DNA of 64,000 nt from Pseudomonas sp. S31 (GCF_016648105.1 NZ_JACVVE010000006.1:62001-126000); one strand, 5' to 3'; counted from the first letter of the stretch, positions 18,325 to 27,328 are shown. Notes: generated from the letters alone by a model not told the origin. Numbers and translations are program-made.

Positions 18325-19248
18325 ATGAACAATCAGGTACCGGCCTTGCTCGAAACAGCCGGGCTGATCCATCAGGACCTGTTCCCGATCCGTGAAGTGG
18401 CGCGGCTGACCGGCGTCAACCCGGTCACCCTGCGCGCCTGGGAGCGCCGCTACGGCCTCATCCAGCCCACCCGCACGCAGAGCGGCCACCGCTTGTATTC
18501 GCAAGCCGACATCGACGACATCCGCCGTATCGTGGGGTGGCTCGAGCGCGGTGTGGCGGTCAGCAAGGTGGCCGGCATCCTGGCGCAGGGCCAGGCGCGT
18601 GAGGGTGCGTGCACGGTCAACAGCGACCGCCAGGCCCAGGTGCGCGCGGCGCTGCAGCGCTTCGACCGAGGCCAGCTGGATCGTCTGTTCGACCAGGTGT
18701 TCGCCAGCCATACCCTGGACCAGGTGTTCGCCGATGTGTTCATGCCGGTGTGGCACGACCTGGCAGCGGGGCATCGCGCCTTCGGTCGGGCCAGTGAATG
18801 GCTGTTTCTCGATCAGTTCCTGCGCGAGCGGGTGCTGGCCAGGCTGCAGGTCGCGCGCATCGCCGCCAGGCGGCAGATACTGCTGGCGCCGCTGTCGGCC
18901 CAGTGCCATGAACTGGAACTGTTGGTGGCCAGCCTGTTACTGACTGCAGACAACCTTTCGGTCATGCCGTTGGCACTGGGCCAGCCCTTGGATGAGCTGA
19001 CCTTGCTGAGCGAGCGGATCCGGCCCGATGCCCTGGTGCTGTATGCCAACCAGGCGCCCAGTGCAGAGCTTTGCAGGCGCATGGAGCGTTTGGCGCAGGG
19101 GTTGCAGTGCCCGCTGTTACTGGCCGGGCATGCGGCGGACGTGGCACAGGAAAGCCTGGCCGCAAGCCCGGTGGTGTGCCTGGGAAGTGAGGGGGCGGTG
19201 ATGCGTCGACGCCTGGAACGGTACCTGGCGGGTCAGCTCGATACCTGA
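18325..19248 (+). CDS. MerR/LitR-type regulator with degenerate B12-binding domain
   Basis: 307 residues. The N-terminal MerR helix-turn-helix is FPIREVARLTGVNPVTLRAW then ERRYGLIQPTRT and GHRLYSQADIDDI. The C-terminal half follows the CarH/LitR light-sensor plan, with a helical bundle and then a cobalamin-like Rossmann domain. The B12 motif (DxHxxG in B12 binders) reads QCHELE, so Asp and Gly are lost and cobalamin is unlikely to bind. This matches the class of Pseudomonas LitR proteins thought to act with a LOV protein instead. The start could also be 18307. It is divergent from folM and overlaps the PilZ gene by 16 bases at its 3' end. Confidence 0.85.
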   Translation: MNNQVPALLETAGLIHQDLFPIREVARLTGVNPVTLRAWERRYGLIQPTRTQSGHRLYSQADIDDIRRIVGWLERGVAVSKVAGILAQGQAREGACTVNSDRQAQVRAALQRFDRGQLDRLFDQVFASHTLDQVFADVFMPVWHDLAAGHRAFGRASEWLFLDQFLRERVLARLQVARIAARRQILLAPLSAQCHELELLVASLLLTADNLSVMPLALGQPLDELTLLSERIRPDALVLYANQAPSAELCRRMERLAQGLQCPLLLAGHAADVAQESLAASPVVCLGSEGAVMRRRLERYLAGQLDT

Positions 19249-19886
19249 TCGTGCAGTTCCGGGTGCGCCTCGCGGTGGGCCTGGAGGATGTACTCGCGCA
19301 GTCGCTCGATTTCATCGCTCGGGGTACGGCCAAGGTCATAGGCGGCAAGGTCGGCGCCGATACGCCGGCGCAGCACGCCGTGCAGGCTGATCGGGGCGAT
19401 CCCGGCGGGGGAGAACTGCAGGACGAAACGAGCAGGGGCCTTGGCTGGGCCGCGGACCTCGACCAGAGCTCCCTTGAAGGAAATATCCCGTACCCAGAGA
19501 CCCACGGCCTGGCCCCGGGTGTTGCGCAGCGCGCAGGGCGTCTCCATCGACAACCGCCAGGGGCGTCGCGAGGGCCCATCCTCGTAGATTTCCGGCGAGC
19601 CGACCTGCAGATGCAAGGCATGGAATTCGTCTTCGACCAGTTGCAGTGGGAAGCTGATCTGCTGGTTGTTGAATTGGGCCTGCAGGGTGACCTGTTCGTT
19701 GGCGACCAGGCGGGTGAGCAGCGTCTGGATGCGATGATCGCCATTGACCAGCAGGCTCGACATGGTATCGGCCAGGTTCAATTGCGGCATCTGTTGCATG
19801 TTTTGGATGAAGTCCAGCTCGTCCTGGGTCAGGAGCGCGTCTGCTTGCATGGTCGAACTCTGCGGTGGCGATTTCTTCATGGGCAT
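19233..19886 (-). CDS. YcgR-like PilZ-domain protein
   Basis: 217 residues. An N-terminal YcgR-N-like region (VTLQAQFNNQQISFPLQLVE) is followed by a PilZ domain with both cyclic-di-GMP signatures: RRPWR (RxxxR) and DISFKG (DxSxxG). It should bind c-di-GMP and alter motility or surface behaviour. It begins 23 bases after the LOV gene on the same strand, so both are likely one transcript. The start at 19886 or 19880 is uncertain because the ribosome site is weak. The 3' end overlaps the convergent MerR gene. Confidence 0.85.
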   Translation of the reverse strand: MPMKKSPPQSSTMQADALLTQDELDFIQNMQQMPQLNLADTMSSLLVNGDHRIQTLLTRLVANEQVTLQAQFNNQQISFPLQLVEDEFHALHLQVGSPEIYEDGPSRRPWRLSMETPCALRNTRGQAVGLWVRDISFKGALVEVRGPAKAPARFVLQFSPAGIAPISLHGVLRRRIGADLAAYDLGRTPSDEIERLREYILQAHREAHPELHDQVSS

Positions 19887-19909
19887 TGACCGCGTTCGAT
19901 GGGCTTGGT

Positions 19910-20338
19910 TCAGGCGCGTTCGTCGGAATGCGAAGTGGACCGCAATTCGGCCAGCGCTCGCTCGAGTTCGACCTGGCGGCTGACGTCCTTCTGGATACCG
20001 ATGAAGTACGTGCGCTGCTCGCTGGCATGCCTGACCGGGGTGATCGACAGCTCGTTCCAGAAGGCGCTGCCGTCCTTGCGGTAGTTGCGCAGCACTTCGC
20101 GGCATGGCCGGCCTTCGGCCAGGGCCTTGCGAATCCGCGCGCGGCCAAGCTGGTCGCGGTCGTCGGCCTGCAGGAAGCGGCAATCCTGGTACAGGATTTC
20201 ATCCCGGCTGTAGCCAGTGAGGCGCTCGAACGCGGCATTCGCGTAGATCAGGATGGTGTCGTCACCTTCCTGCTCGGCGACCACGATGCCGTCAATCGAG
20301 GCATCGACCATGGATTGCAGAAGTTGCGCGTTGATCAT
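19910..20338 (-). CDS. Short LOV blue-light photoreceptor (PpSB1-LOV type)
   Basis: 142-residue stand-alone LOV protein. The flavin-adduct Cys is residue 53 in YQDCRFLQADD. The FMN pocket is completed by NAAFERLTGYSRDEIL, NYRKDGSAFWNELSITPV and YFIGIQKDVSRQ. Short N- and C-terminal helices (VELERALAELR) mediate dimerisation in the known PpSB1-LOV. There is no effector domain of its own, so output must go through partners. The downstream PilZ gene and the nearby LitR-like regulator are obvious candidates. Divergent from a flavodoxin gene. Confidence 0.93.
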   Translation of the reverse strand: MINAQLLQSMVDASIDGIVVAEQEGDDTILIYANAAFERLTGYSRDEILYQDCRFLQADDRDQLGRARIRKALAEGRPCREVLRNYRKDGSAFWNELSITPVRHASEQRTYFIGIQKDVSRQVELERALAELRSTSHSDERA

Positions 20339-20394
20339 TCACCGGCCACTGGATAAAGAGAGGACTTTGGTAGAAGCGTTCTGTCAGCAGTGTT

Positions 20395-20408
20395 GGATGC
20401 TAGTATCC
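20395..20408 (+). promoter_or_regulatory. Palindrome between the LOV and flavodoxin genes
   Basis: ggatgctagtatcc is a near-perfect 14-base palindrome (12 of 14) in the 104-base divergent intergenic region. It is a candidate operator; the binding protein is unknown. Confidence 0.35.
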
Positions 20409-20442
20409 TACGTTTTCAGTCAGTTTCGGAATCCTCTCCCTG

Positions 20443-20898
20443 ATGAAAGTCGTCATTATTTCCGGCTCGGTCTATGGCACCGCCGAAGAAGTCGCCCGCC
20501 ATGCACAAGGCCTGCTCAAGGCCGCAGGTTTCGATGCCTGGCACGCTGCCCGGGCGACCCAGCAGGACATCGAAGGCTTCGCCCCCGAGGCGTTCCTGGC
20601 GGTGACCTCGACCACCGGCATGGGCGAACTGCCGGACAACCTCATGCCGCTGTACAGCAGCCTGCGCGACAGCCTGCCTGCGGCCTGGCGCGGCCTGCCA
20701 GGCGCGGTGATCGCCCTGGGCGACTCGAGCTATGGCGATACCTACTGCGGCGGTGGCGAGCAGATGAGTGAACTGTTCGCCGAGCTGGGGCTGCGCGAAG
20801 TCCAGCCCATGTTGCGCCTGGACGCCAGCGAGACCGTCACCCCCGAGGCCGATGCCGAGCCCTGGTTGGCCGATTTCGCCCAGGCGCTGCGCGGTTGA
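20443..20898 (+). CDS. Flavodoxin (MioC-like)
   Basis: 151-residue FMN electron carrier. The phosphate loop is SGSVYGTAEEVARHA, an isoalloxazine-binding loop is STTGMGELPDN and the other is LGDSSYGDTYCGGG. Likely partner enzymes cannot be read from the sequence. Its position divergent from the LOV gene raises the chance of light-linked expression. Confidence 0.9.
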   Translation: MKVVIISGSVYGTAEEVARHAQGLLKAAGFDAWHAARATQQDIEGFAPEAFLAVTSTTGMGELPDNLMPLYSSLRDSLPAAWRGLPGAVIALGDSSYGDTYCGGGEQMSELFAELGLREVQPMLRLDASETVTPEADAEPWLADFAQALRG

Positions 20899-21132
20899 GC
20901 GGTCACTGACGGGGTTGGTGCACGGTTCGCCCCACCACGGGTGGCCATGGCGCTCTGACCGTTCGAGCCACTGACTCGCTCAGTCATCAAGCTGGCTGGA
21001 AACGCAAGTTTCTCCGCACCGGCTGCTGGTTAGACTCTGCCTCGACATAGTGCACAAGAAAGTGCCGAGGTGAATTGCAATGACCGCAGCCTTGCCGTAT
21101 CCCGTCAACCCACTCCAACCGGGGCCACTGTG

Positions 21133-22038
21133 ATGGCTTTGGCCGAGATCCCACTGTGCGTGTGGCGAACCCGGGGCCAGAGCTTCTCGTTCCGAGGGCA
21201 GCACATTCGCTTCTGGACGGCAGGGCAGGGCGAGCCCCTGCTTCTGCTGCACGGTTTTCCCACTGCCAGTTGGGACTGGCATTACCTGTGGGCACCACTG
21301 GCCCAGCGTTTTCGCCTGATCGCCTGCGACATGCTTGGCTTCGGCGATTCGGCCAAGCCGCTCAACCACGACTATAGCCTGATGGAGCAGGCCGACCTGC
21401 AGCAGGCCTTGCTCGGTCACCTGAACATCGAGCAACCGGTGCATCTGCTGGCCCACGACTATGGCGGTAGCGTGGCCCAGGAGTTGCTGGCCCGGCATCA
21501 CGAGCAGCGTGCCGACATCGCCAGCTGCGTGTTTCTCAACAGTGGCCTGTTCCCGGAAAGCTGCCAGGTGCTGCTGGTGCAAAAACTGCTGTTGAGCCCC
21601 CTGGGCTGGCTGGTCGGGCGCTCGTTCGGGCGTGACGACCTGGTGCGCAATGTCACCCAGATCTACGGCCCGTGCACCCATCCCAGCGAAAGCGCGCTGG
21701 ACGATTGCTGGAGCTTGATCACCTCGAATCGGGGCCAGCGCATCCTGCACAAGCTGGTGGGCTACCTGCCGGAGCGGCGGGTGCACCGTGAGCGCTGGGT
21801 GGGGGCGCTGCAGGGCGATGGGGTGCCGTTGCGCATGATCAACGGCGTGGTCGACCCGGTGTCGGGGGCGCGCATGGTCGAGCGCTATCGGCAACTGGTA
21901 CCGGCTGCCGACACCGTACAGTTGCAGGGCATTGGCCATTACCCGCATACCGAGGCGCCGGTGCAGGTGCTGCGCCATTACCTGGCCTTTCGTGAACAGC
22001 AACTGAGCATGAGCGCGCCGTTGCTGGCCTGGTCTTGA
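21133..22038 (+). CDS. Alpha/beta hydrolase with Asp nucleophile (epoxide hydrolase/haloalkane dehalogenase-like)
   Basis: 301 residues. The nucleophile elbow reads LLAHDYGGS, so the nucleophile is Asp, as in epoxide hydrolases and haloalkane dehalogenases, not Ser. The oxyanion block is LLLHGFPTASWDWHYL, DMLGFGDSAKP follows strand 4, the acid may be the Asp in NGVVDPVSG and the His is in GIGHYPHTEAP. A Ser-esterase function is therefore unlikely. The start could be the ATG at 21133 or the adjacent GTG at 21130. It stands alone between flavodoxin and hmgR. Confidence 0.82.
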   Translation: MALAEIPLCVWRTRGQSFSFRGQHIRFWTAGQGEPLLLLHGFPTASWDWHYLWAPLAQRFRLIACDMLGFGDSAKPLNHDYSLMEQADLQQALLGHLNIEQPVHLLAHDYGGSVAQELLARHHEQRADIASCVFLNSGLFPESCQVLLVQKLLLSPLGWLVGRSFGRDDLVRNVTQIYGPCTHPSESALDDCWSLITSNRGQRILHKLVGYLPERRVHRERWVGALQGDGVPLRMINGVVDPVSGARMVERYRQLVPAADTVQLQGIGHYPHTEAPVQVLRHYLAFREQQLSMSAPLLAWS

Positions 22039-22051
22039 GCAAATGTCAGGC

Positions 22052-22082
22052 AAAAAAAAAGGCCGCTGCAAATGCAGCGGCC
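22052..22082 (-). terminator. Strong rho-independent terminator, minus strand
   Basis: A perfect stem of nine to ten bases (ggccgctgca with tgcagcggcc, 22061-22070 and 22073-22082) is followed, on the minus strand, by nine U (A-run 22052-22060). It ends a transcript coming from the right, either hmgR or a separate small RNA. Confidence 0.85.
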
Positions 22083-22225
22083 AATCGAGACGTTAGATCA
22101 AGGAGCTTCAAAATCAACGTCGGTGAACCTCGCTGGCATGAAAGGCGGGGGGGAGTGCCCTTCGTGCCGGCCAGTGAGTTAAGAATAAGCGCCTGATCCC
22201 GTGGGAAAAATAGTCGCTTATGACA
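22083..22225 (-). ncRNA. Possible small RNA or long hmgR 3' UTR
   Basis: The stretch between the hmgR stop and the minus-strand terminator has no reading frame but contains an inverted repeat (ataagcg 22185-22191, cgcttat 22215-22221). No clear promoter is seen. A terminator 180 bases beyond the stop codon suggests either a long 3' UTR or an sRNA. Confidence 0.25.
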
Positions 22226-22262
22226 TTCACCTTTACGTTTCGGGTAAAAGTGCCGACGCCGC

Positions 22263-23045
22263 TCAAGCCGTCGGCGAATAGCCCATGCGCCAGCTGGCTT
22301 CCCGCGCAGCGGCCAGCAGCCGTTGCGCCGCCGGGCCTTGCTCGTCGGCATGGAAGATCGACGTCGGCCCGACCACCGTCATCACCGCAGCGATCTCGCC
22401 CATGGCGTTGAACACGGGTGCCGACAAGGCATCGACCCCCGGCATCAACAAGCCGTGCACGTGGTGCAGGCCGCGCTCGCGGATGCCGGCCAGCAGCGCT
22501 TGGTAATGCTCCGCGCTTTGCCCTAGCGCCATCAGTTCACGGTCGCGCAGCTCCACGGTTTCGCGGGCCGGCAGGTAGCTGGCGAATACCAGCCCGGTGC
22601 TCGAACTGAGCAATGGCAGCACCGACCCGATCTGCGTCACCACCGTGACGGCGCGTACCGCTGGCTCGATGGTGACCACGGTCGCGCCCTGGTTGCCCCA
22701 TACCGCCAGGAAGCAACTTTCGTTGAGGGCATCGCGCAGCTGCGACAGCGGCAGCGCGGCCACCTTCAGCACATCGATGCTGCCCAGCGCCGCCAGGCCC
22801 ACGCGCAAGGCCTCGCGCCCCAGCGCATAGTGATTGGTGGCGGCGTCCTGCTCGGCGAATCCACTGGCGATCAGTGCTTGAAGGTAGCGGTGGACCTTGC
22901 TCGCCGGCATCTGCACGTGCTCGGCCAGGCGCGACAACGAGGTAGACGGGGAGAGCTCGGCAAGGGCCTTGAGGATATCCGTGCCGACTTCCGCCGAGCG
23001 GACTTTCTGCTTGCCGTTGTCGGCGGGGGAGCTGGCTTTGGCCAT
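22263..23045 (-). CDS. hmgR: HmgR, IclR-family repressor of homogentisate catabolism
   Basis: 260-residue repressor released by homogentisate. The IclR helix-turn-helix is STSLSRLAEHVQMPASKVHR then YLQALIASGF; the ligand domain includes LPLLSSSTGLVFASYLPARE and GVDALSAPVFNAMGEIAAVM. It is divergent from hmgA across a 121-base region that carries inverted and direct attacg repeats, as described for HmgR in P. putida. Confidence 0.93.
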   Translation of the reverse strand: MAKASSPADNGKQKVRSAEVGTDILKALAELSPSTSLSRLAEHVQMPASKVHRYLQALIASGFAEQDAATNHYALGREALRVGLAALGSIDVLKVAALPLSQLRDALNESCFLAVWGNQGATVVTIEPAVRAVTVVTQIGSVLPLLSSSTGLVFASYLPARETVELRDRELMALGQSAEHYQALLAGIRERGLHHVHGLLMPGVDALSAPVFNAMGEIAAVMTVVGPTSIFHADEQGPAAQRLLAAAREASWRMGYSPTA

Positions 23046-23109
23046 GGCGATGAGGGTTTCCGCAATCTTCGGGTCGCGCCTTTATAGCTTGACGTCCGGT
23101 CGCTAGCAA

Positions 23110-23135
23110 ATTACGTTATTCGTAATTCGATTACG
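23110..23135 (+). promoter_or_regulatory. HmgR operator candidate
   Basis: attacg-ttatt-cgtaat (23110-23126) is a perfect palindrome with a 5-base centre, and attacg repeats once more at 23130-23135. It lies in the hmgR-hmgA intergenic region, 32 bases before the hmgA start, and overlaps the likely promoter. Confidence 0.75.
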
Positions 23136-23166
23136 ATAAAAATAATTGCAGCGTCCGGAGGCAGCG

Positions 23167-24462
23167 ATGAACCGCGACACCGACCTTCAGTACCTGAGCG
23201 GCTTTGGCAACGAATTCGCCAGCGAAGCACTGCCGGGAGCGCTCCCGGTGGGTCAGAACTCCCCGCAACAGGCGCCCTATGGGTTGTATGCCGAATTGTT
23301 GTCCGGCACCGCCTTCACCATGGCACGCAGCGAGTTGCGCCGTACCTGGCTGTACCGTATCCGCCCCTCGGCGCTGCACCCGCGCTTCGAGCGCCTGACC
23401 CGCCAGCCGGTCAGTGGTCCTTTGGGGGCCGCCACGCCCAACCGCCTGCGCTGGAACCCTCAGCCGATCCCGAGCGAGGCCACCGACTTCATCGAAGGTT
23501 GGCTGCCGATGGTGGCCAACGCACCCGCCGACAAGCCGGCTGGCGTCAGCATCTACATCTACCGCGCCAATCGCTCGATGGAGCGGGTGTTCTTCGATGC
23601 CGATGGCGAGCTGCTGCTGGTGCCCGAGCAGGGGCGGCTGCGCATCGCCACCGAACTGGGCGTGCTTGAGGTGCAACCGCAGGAAATCGCGGTGATTCCG
23701 CGTGGCATGAAGTTCCGCGTCGAGCTGCCCGACGGCCAGGCCCGCGGCTACATCGCCGAAAACCATGGCGCGCCATTGCGCCTGCCCGACCTGGGCCCGA
23801 TCGGCAGCAACGGCCTGGCCAACCCGCGCGATTTCCTGACCCCGGTGGCGCATTACGAAGAGGCCAGCGGGCCGGTGCAGTTGGTGCAGAAGTTTCTCGG
23901 CGAGCACTGGGGCTGCGAGCTTGCCCACTCGCCGCTGGACGTGGTGGCCTGGCATGGCAGCAACGTGCCCTACAAGTACGACCTGCGCCGTTTCAACACC
24001 CTGGGCACCGTCAGCTTCGACCACCCCGACCCTTCGATCTTCACCGTTCTGACCTCGCCGACCAGCGTGCATGGCCTGGCCAACATGGACTTCGTGATCT
24101 TCCCACCGCGCTGGATGGTGGCCGAGAACACCTTCCGTCCACCGTGGTTCCACCGCAACCTGATGAACGAATTCATGGGCCTGATCCACGGCGCCTACGA
24201 TGCCAAGGCCGAAGGGTTCCTGCCTGGCGGGGCGTCGCTGCATGGCGTGATGAGCGCCCACGGCCCTGATGCCGACACCTGCCACAAGGCCATCCACGCC
24301 GAGCTGGCGCCGCACAAGATCGACGACACCATGGCCTTCATGTTCGAGACCAGCCAAGTGCTGCGCCCGAGCGGCGAGGCGCTCGCCTGCCCGCAATTGC
24401 AGGCCGACTACGATAGTTGCTGGGCCACGTTGCCGAGCACCTTCAACCCGAACCGGAGATAA
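23167..24462 (+). CDS. hmgA: Homogentisate 1,2-dioxygenase
   Basis: 431-residue Fe(II) ring-cleavage enzyme that converts homogentisate to maleylacetoacetate in tyrosine and phenylalanine breakdown. It begins [20 protein letters not shown], with family blocks AEHHGAPL-like [20 protein letters not shown] and [15 protein letters not shown]. The metal site region follows: [19 protein letters not shown] (His and Glu ligands) and later SAHGPD. The ATG at 23167 has GGAGG six bases upstream. First gene of the hmgABC operon; hmgB starts four bases after its stop. Confidence 0.97.
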   Translation: MNRDTDLQYLSGFGNEFASEALPGALPVGQNSPQQAPYGLYAELLSGTAFTMARSELRRTWLYRIRPSALHPRFERLTRQPVSGPLGAATPNRLRWNPQPIPSEATDFIEGWLPMVANAPADKPAGVSIYIYRANRSMERVFFDADGELLLVPEQGRLRIATELGVLEVQPQEIAVIPRGMKFRVELPDGQARGYIAENHGAPLRLPDLGPIGSNGLANPRDFLTPVAHYEEASGPVQLVQKFLGEHWGCELAHSPLDVVAWHGSNVPYKYDLRRFNTLGTVSFDHPDPSIFTVLTSPTSVHGLANMDFVIFPPRWMVAENTFRPPWFHRNLMNEFMGLIHGAYDAKAEGFLPGGASLHGVMSAHGPDADTCHKAIHAELAPHKIDDTMAFMFETSQVLRPSGEALACPQLQADYDSCWATLPSTFNPNRR

Positions 24463-24465
24463 CCC

Positions 24466-25758
24466 ATGAACCACACCGCCAATGCCCGCAGCTGGGTCGA
24501 GCACGCCAACGGGCACAGCGACTTCCCGCTGCAGAACCTGCCGCTGGGTATCTTCAGTCGCCCAGGGGAGGCGCCGCGTTGTGGCGTGGCCATCGGCGAT
24601 GCCATCCTCGACCTCGAGGCCGTGCTTGCCGCCGGTCTGTTCGAAGGCCCGGCCAGGAGCGCCGTCGAAGCGACCCGCGGCGGCGCCCTGAATGCCTTCT
24701 TCGCGCTGGGGCGTGAGGCCCGCGTCGCCCTGCGTGAACGCCTGCAGGTGCTGCTCGGCGAGCACAGCGAGCACCAGGACGCGCTGGCCCCGGCGCTGCA
24801 TCGGGCCAGCGACTGCCAGATGCACCTGCCGGCCAAGGTCGGCGACTACACCGACTTCTACGTCGGTATCCAGCACGCCACCAATGTCGGCAAGCTGTTC
24901 CGCCCCGACAACCCGCTGCTGCCCAACTACAAATACGTGCCCATCGGTTACCACGGTCGCGCCTCGACCTTGCGCCCGTCCGGCACAGACGTGCGCCGAC
25001 CCAAGGGCCAGACCTTGCCCGCCGGGCACTCGGTGCCGACGTTCGGCCCCTGCGCACGCCTGGACTACGAGCTGGAGCTGGGCATCTGGATCGGCCAGGG
25101 CAACGCCATGGGCCAGGCCATCGACATCGCTGCTGCCGACCAGCACCTGGCCGGGCTGTGCCTGCTCAACGACTGGTCGGCGCGGGATATCCAGGCCTGG
25201 GAATACCAGCCGCTGGGCCCGTTCCTGTCGAAGAGCTTCATCACCACGTTGTCGCCCTGGGTGGTCACCGCCGAGGCCTTGGCACCGTTCCGTTGCGCGC
25301 AGCCGGCCCGACCGCAGGGCGACCCGCAGCCATTGGAGTACCTGCTCGATGCCAAGGACCAGGCCCAAGGCGCGTTCGATATCGAACTGGAGGTGCTGCT
25401 GCTGACCCAGCGCATGCGCGAACAGGGCTTGCCCGCCCACCGCCTGGCCCTGAGCAATACCCTGAACATGTACTGGACCGTGGCCCAACTGATCGCCCAC
25501 CACAGCGTCAATGGCTGCCAGCTGCAGCCTGGCGACCTGTTCGGCTCGGGTACCCTGTCGGGCCCGGACGCCGGCTCGTATGGCAGCCTGCTGGAGGTCA
25601 CCGAGGGTGGCAAGCACCCGGTGGAACTGGCCAGCGGCGAAGTGCGCAAGTTCCTCGAGGACGGCGACGAAGTCATCCTGCGCGCACGCTGCAAGCGTGA
25701 CGGTGTGGCCAGCATCGGCTTCGGCGAGTGCCGTGGCACGGTGGTGGCGGCCAACTGA
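24466..25758 (+). CDS. hmgB: Fumarylacetoacetase
   Basis: 430-residue hydrolase that splits fumarylacetoacetate to fumarate and acetoacetate, the last step of tyrosine catabolism. An N-terminal FAA_N domain (FPLQNLPLGIFSRPG) precedes the catalytic domain: VGDYTDFYVGIQHATNVGK, PIGYHGRASTLRPSG, DYELELGIWIG (Glu ligands), LNDWSARDIQAWEYQPLGPF and GSGTLSGPD. It lies three bases after hmgA and 13 before hmgC. Confidence 0.97.
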   Translation: MNHTANARSWVEHANGHSDFPLQNLPLGIFSRPGEAPRCGVAIGDAILDLEAVLAAGLFEGPARSAVEATRGGALNAFFALGREARVALRERLQVLLGEHSEHQDALAPALHRASDCQMHLPAKVGDYTDFYVGIQHATNVGKLFRPDNPLLPNYKYVPIGYHGRASTLRPSGTDVRRPKGQTLPAGHSVPTFGPCARLDYELELGIWIGQGNAMGQAIDIAAADQHLAGLCLLNDWSARDIQAWEYQPLGPFLSKSFITTLSPWVVTAEALAPFRCAQPARPQGDPQPLEYLLDAKDQAQGAFDIELEVLLLTQRMREQGLPAHRLALSNTLNMYWTVAQLIAHHSVNGCQLQPGDLFGSGTLSGPDAGSYGSLLEVTEGGKHPVELASGEVRKFLEDGDEVILRARCKRDGVASIGFGECRGTVVAAN

Positions 25759-25771
25759 GGAGGGCCTGGTT

Positions 25772-26404
25772 ATGGAGCTGTATGGCTACTACCGGTCCAC
25801 CTCCTCGTACCGGGTGCGCATCGCCCTGGCGCTCAAGGGCCTGGATTATCAGGCGCTGCCGGTCAACCTGCTCAAGGGGGAACAGCGCGGTAGCGATTAC
25901 CTGGCGCTCAACCCCCAGGGCAGGGTGCCCGCGCTGCGCACCGACCAGGGGGACCTGCTGCTGCAGTCGCCGGCGATCATCGAGTACCTCGAAGAGCTGC
26001 AGCCGCAGCCCGCCTTGCTGCCGGCCGACCCGGTCGGGCGGGCGCGGGCGAGGGCGGTGGCGGCGATCATCGGCTGTGATATCCACCCGCTGCACAATGT
26101 CAGTGTGCTCAACCGGCTGCGCGCGGCAGGGCAGGACGAGGCGCAGGTCAACGCCTGGATCGGCCACTGGATCGGCCAGGGGCTGGCGGCGGTGGAGCAG
26201 TTGATCGGTGACCAGGGCTTCTGTCTTGGCGCCGAGCCGGGCTTGGCCGACCTGTACCTGATACCGCAGGTATACGCGGCCGAGCGCTTCAACATCGACC
26301 TCGGCGGCTATCCAAGGATTCGCCGGGTGGTGGCGCTGGCGGCGGAGCATCCGGCGTTCATCGTGGCGCACCCGTCACGGCAGGTGGACACCCCGGTTCA
26401 GTGA
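25772..26404 (+). CDS. hmgC: Maleylacetoacetate isomerase
   Basis: 210-residue zeta-class GST that isomerises maleylacetoacetate to fumarylacetoacetate using glutathione. The zeta signature with catalytic Ser is YYRSTSSYRVRIALALKG, followed by NPQGRVPAL, QSPAIIEYLEE and CDIHPLHNVSVLNRL. GGAGGG lies upstream of the ATG. Last gene of the hmg operon; it overlaps the end of the next, opposite gene by seven bases. Confidence 0.96.
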   Translation: MELYGYYRSTSSYRVRIALALKGLDYQALPVNLLKGEQRGSDYLALNPQGRVPALRTDQGDLLLQSPAIIEYLEELQPQPALLPADPVGRARARAVAAIIGCDIHPLHNVSVLNRLRAAGQDEAQVNAWIGHWIGQGLAAVEQLIGDQGFCLGAEPGLADLYLIPQVYAAERFNIDLGGYPRIRRVVALAAEHPAFIVAHPSRQVDTPVQ

Positions 26405-27204
26405 ATCGAGCGGTTGACCGCAGGGAGCTGGCCGATGCGGTCGGCCAGCTTCAGGCGTTGCACTGGATCGTCGGTGAGCAACAGCGCATGCTCCAGGTCG
26501 AAGCGTTCGGCTTGGGGGCATTCCAGGTGCTGGTAGAGCGAGGCGCGTGCCAGATAATCGGCCACTTGCACCGGGCCGAGTTGCATCACCCGTTCGGCAT
26601 CGACCAGCGCCGCCAGGTGATTGCCCTCGCTGGTGTGCAGTTGGCGCAGGTTGCGTGACAGGCGCTGGAGCATCTGCAACGGGGTGATGGCGCGCAGGTG
26701 CTCGGCGCTCAGCGTTACTTGCGGGCCGAACTGGCGGGCGAGTAATTCGCGGCAGTCGGCGGGGTACAGGCGTCGGCCACCGCAAGGGTCGAGCAGATGA
26801 TCGGCACCGGGTACGCGCAGCAGGAAGTGGCCGGGAAAACCTACGCCCTCCAACGGAATCGACAAGCGCTGAGCCAGTTCCAGAGCCAGGATGGCCAAGC
26901 TCAGGGGCTGGCCACGACGGCGTTGCAGGACTTTGTCCATCAACGCCACCTGCGGGCGCAACGGATGGTATTCGTCCTGTTGGAAGCCGTGCGCGTTCAG
27001 CTGGCGCAATAGCGGCTGGGCGAGTTCGGCCAGGGGCAGGATGGGCAGGCGGGCACTGACATCGCGTTGCAGGTCGCGAAGCGTGGCCAGGCCCGTGGCG
27101 GGCTCCACGCTACGGTCGTGCTCGACGGCGATCCACAAGGCAGCTTCCAGCAGGGCGACAGGCTCGCGCTCCAGGCAGGCCAGGCAGGCTTGACGTGGGT
27201 TCAT
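26398..27204 (-). CDS. SirB1-family transglutaminase-like/TPR protein
   Basis: 268 residues of the SirB1 type (Transglut_core2 plus TPR): YHPLRPQVALMDKVLQRRRG, PLSLAILALELAQRLSIPLE, GVGFPGHFLLRVPG and LLDPCGGRRLYP. The usual catalytic Cys of true transglutaminases is not in its expected place, as is common in this family. The C-terminal half looks like tetratricopeptide helices. Function is uncertain. Confidence 0.85.
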   Translation of the reverse strand: MNPRQACLACLEREPVALLEAALWIAVEHDRSVEPATGLATLRDLQRDVSARLPILPLAELAQPLLRQLNAHGFQQDEYHPLRPQVALMDKVLQRRRGQPLSLAILALELAQRLSIPLEGVGFPGHFLLRVPGADHLLDPCGGRRLYPADCRELLARQFGPQVTLSAEHLRAITPLQMLQRLSRNLRQLHTSEGNHLAALVDAERVMQLGPVQVADYLARASLYQHLECPQAERFDLEHALLLTDDPVQRLKLADRIGQLPAVNRSIH

Positions 27205-27328
27205 GAATTTCTCCGCACACGTCTAGATATTTAGCCCTGGCAGCGGTATTCGTCCAGTGGTCCGCTGGCCACGTATGCTGTAGGACGATGCCTATACTGG
27301 TGAGAGCACCTCTAGGGGGAGCCCATTG

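Noticed and set aside
23131..25617. An 828-codon open frame on the minus strand across hmgA and hmgB
   Set aside because: It is antisense to two certain genes, has no family features and reflects the high third-position GC of the region.
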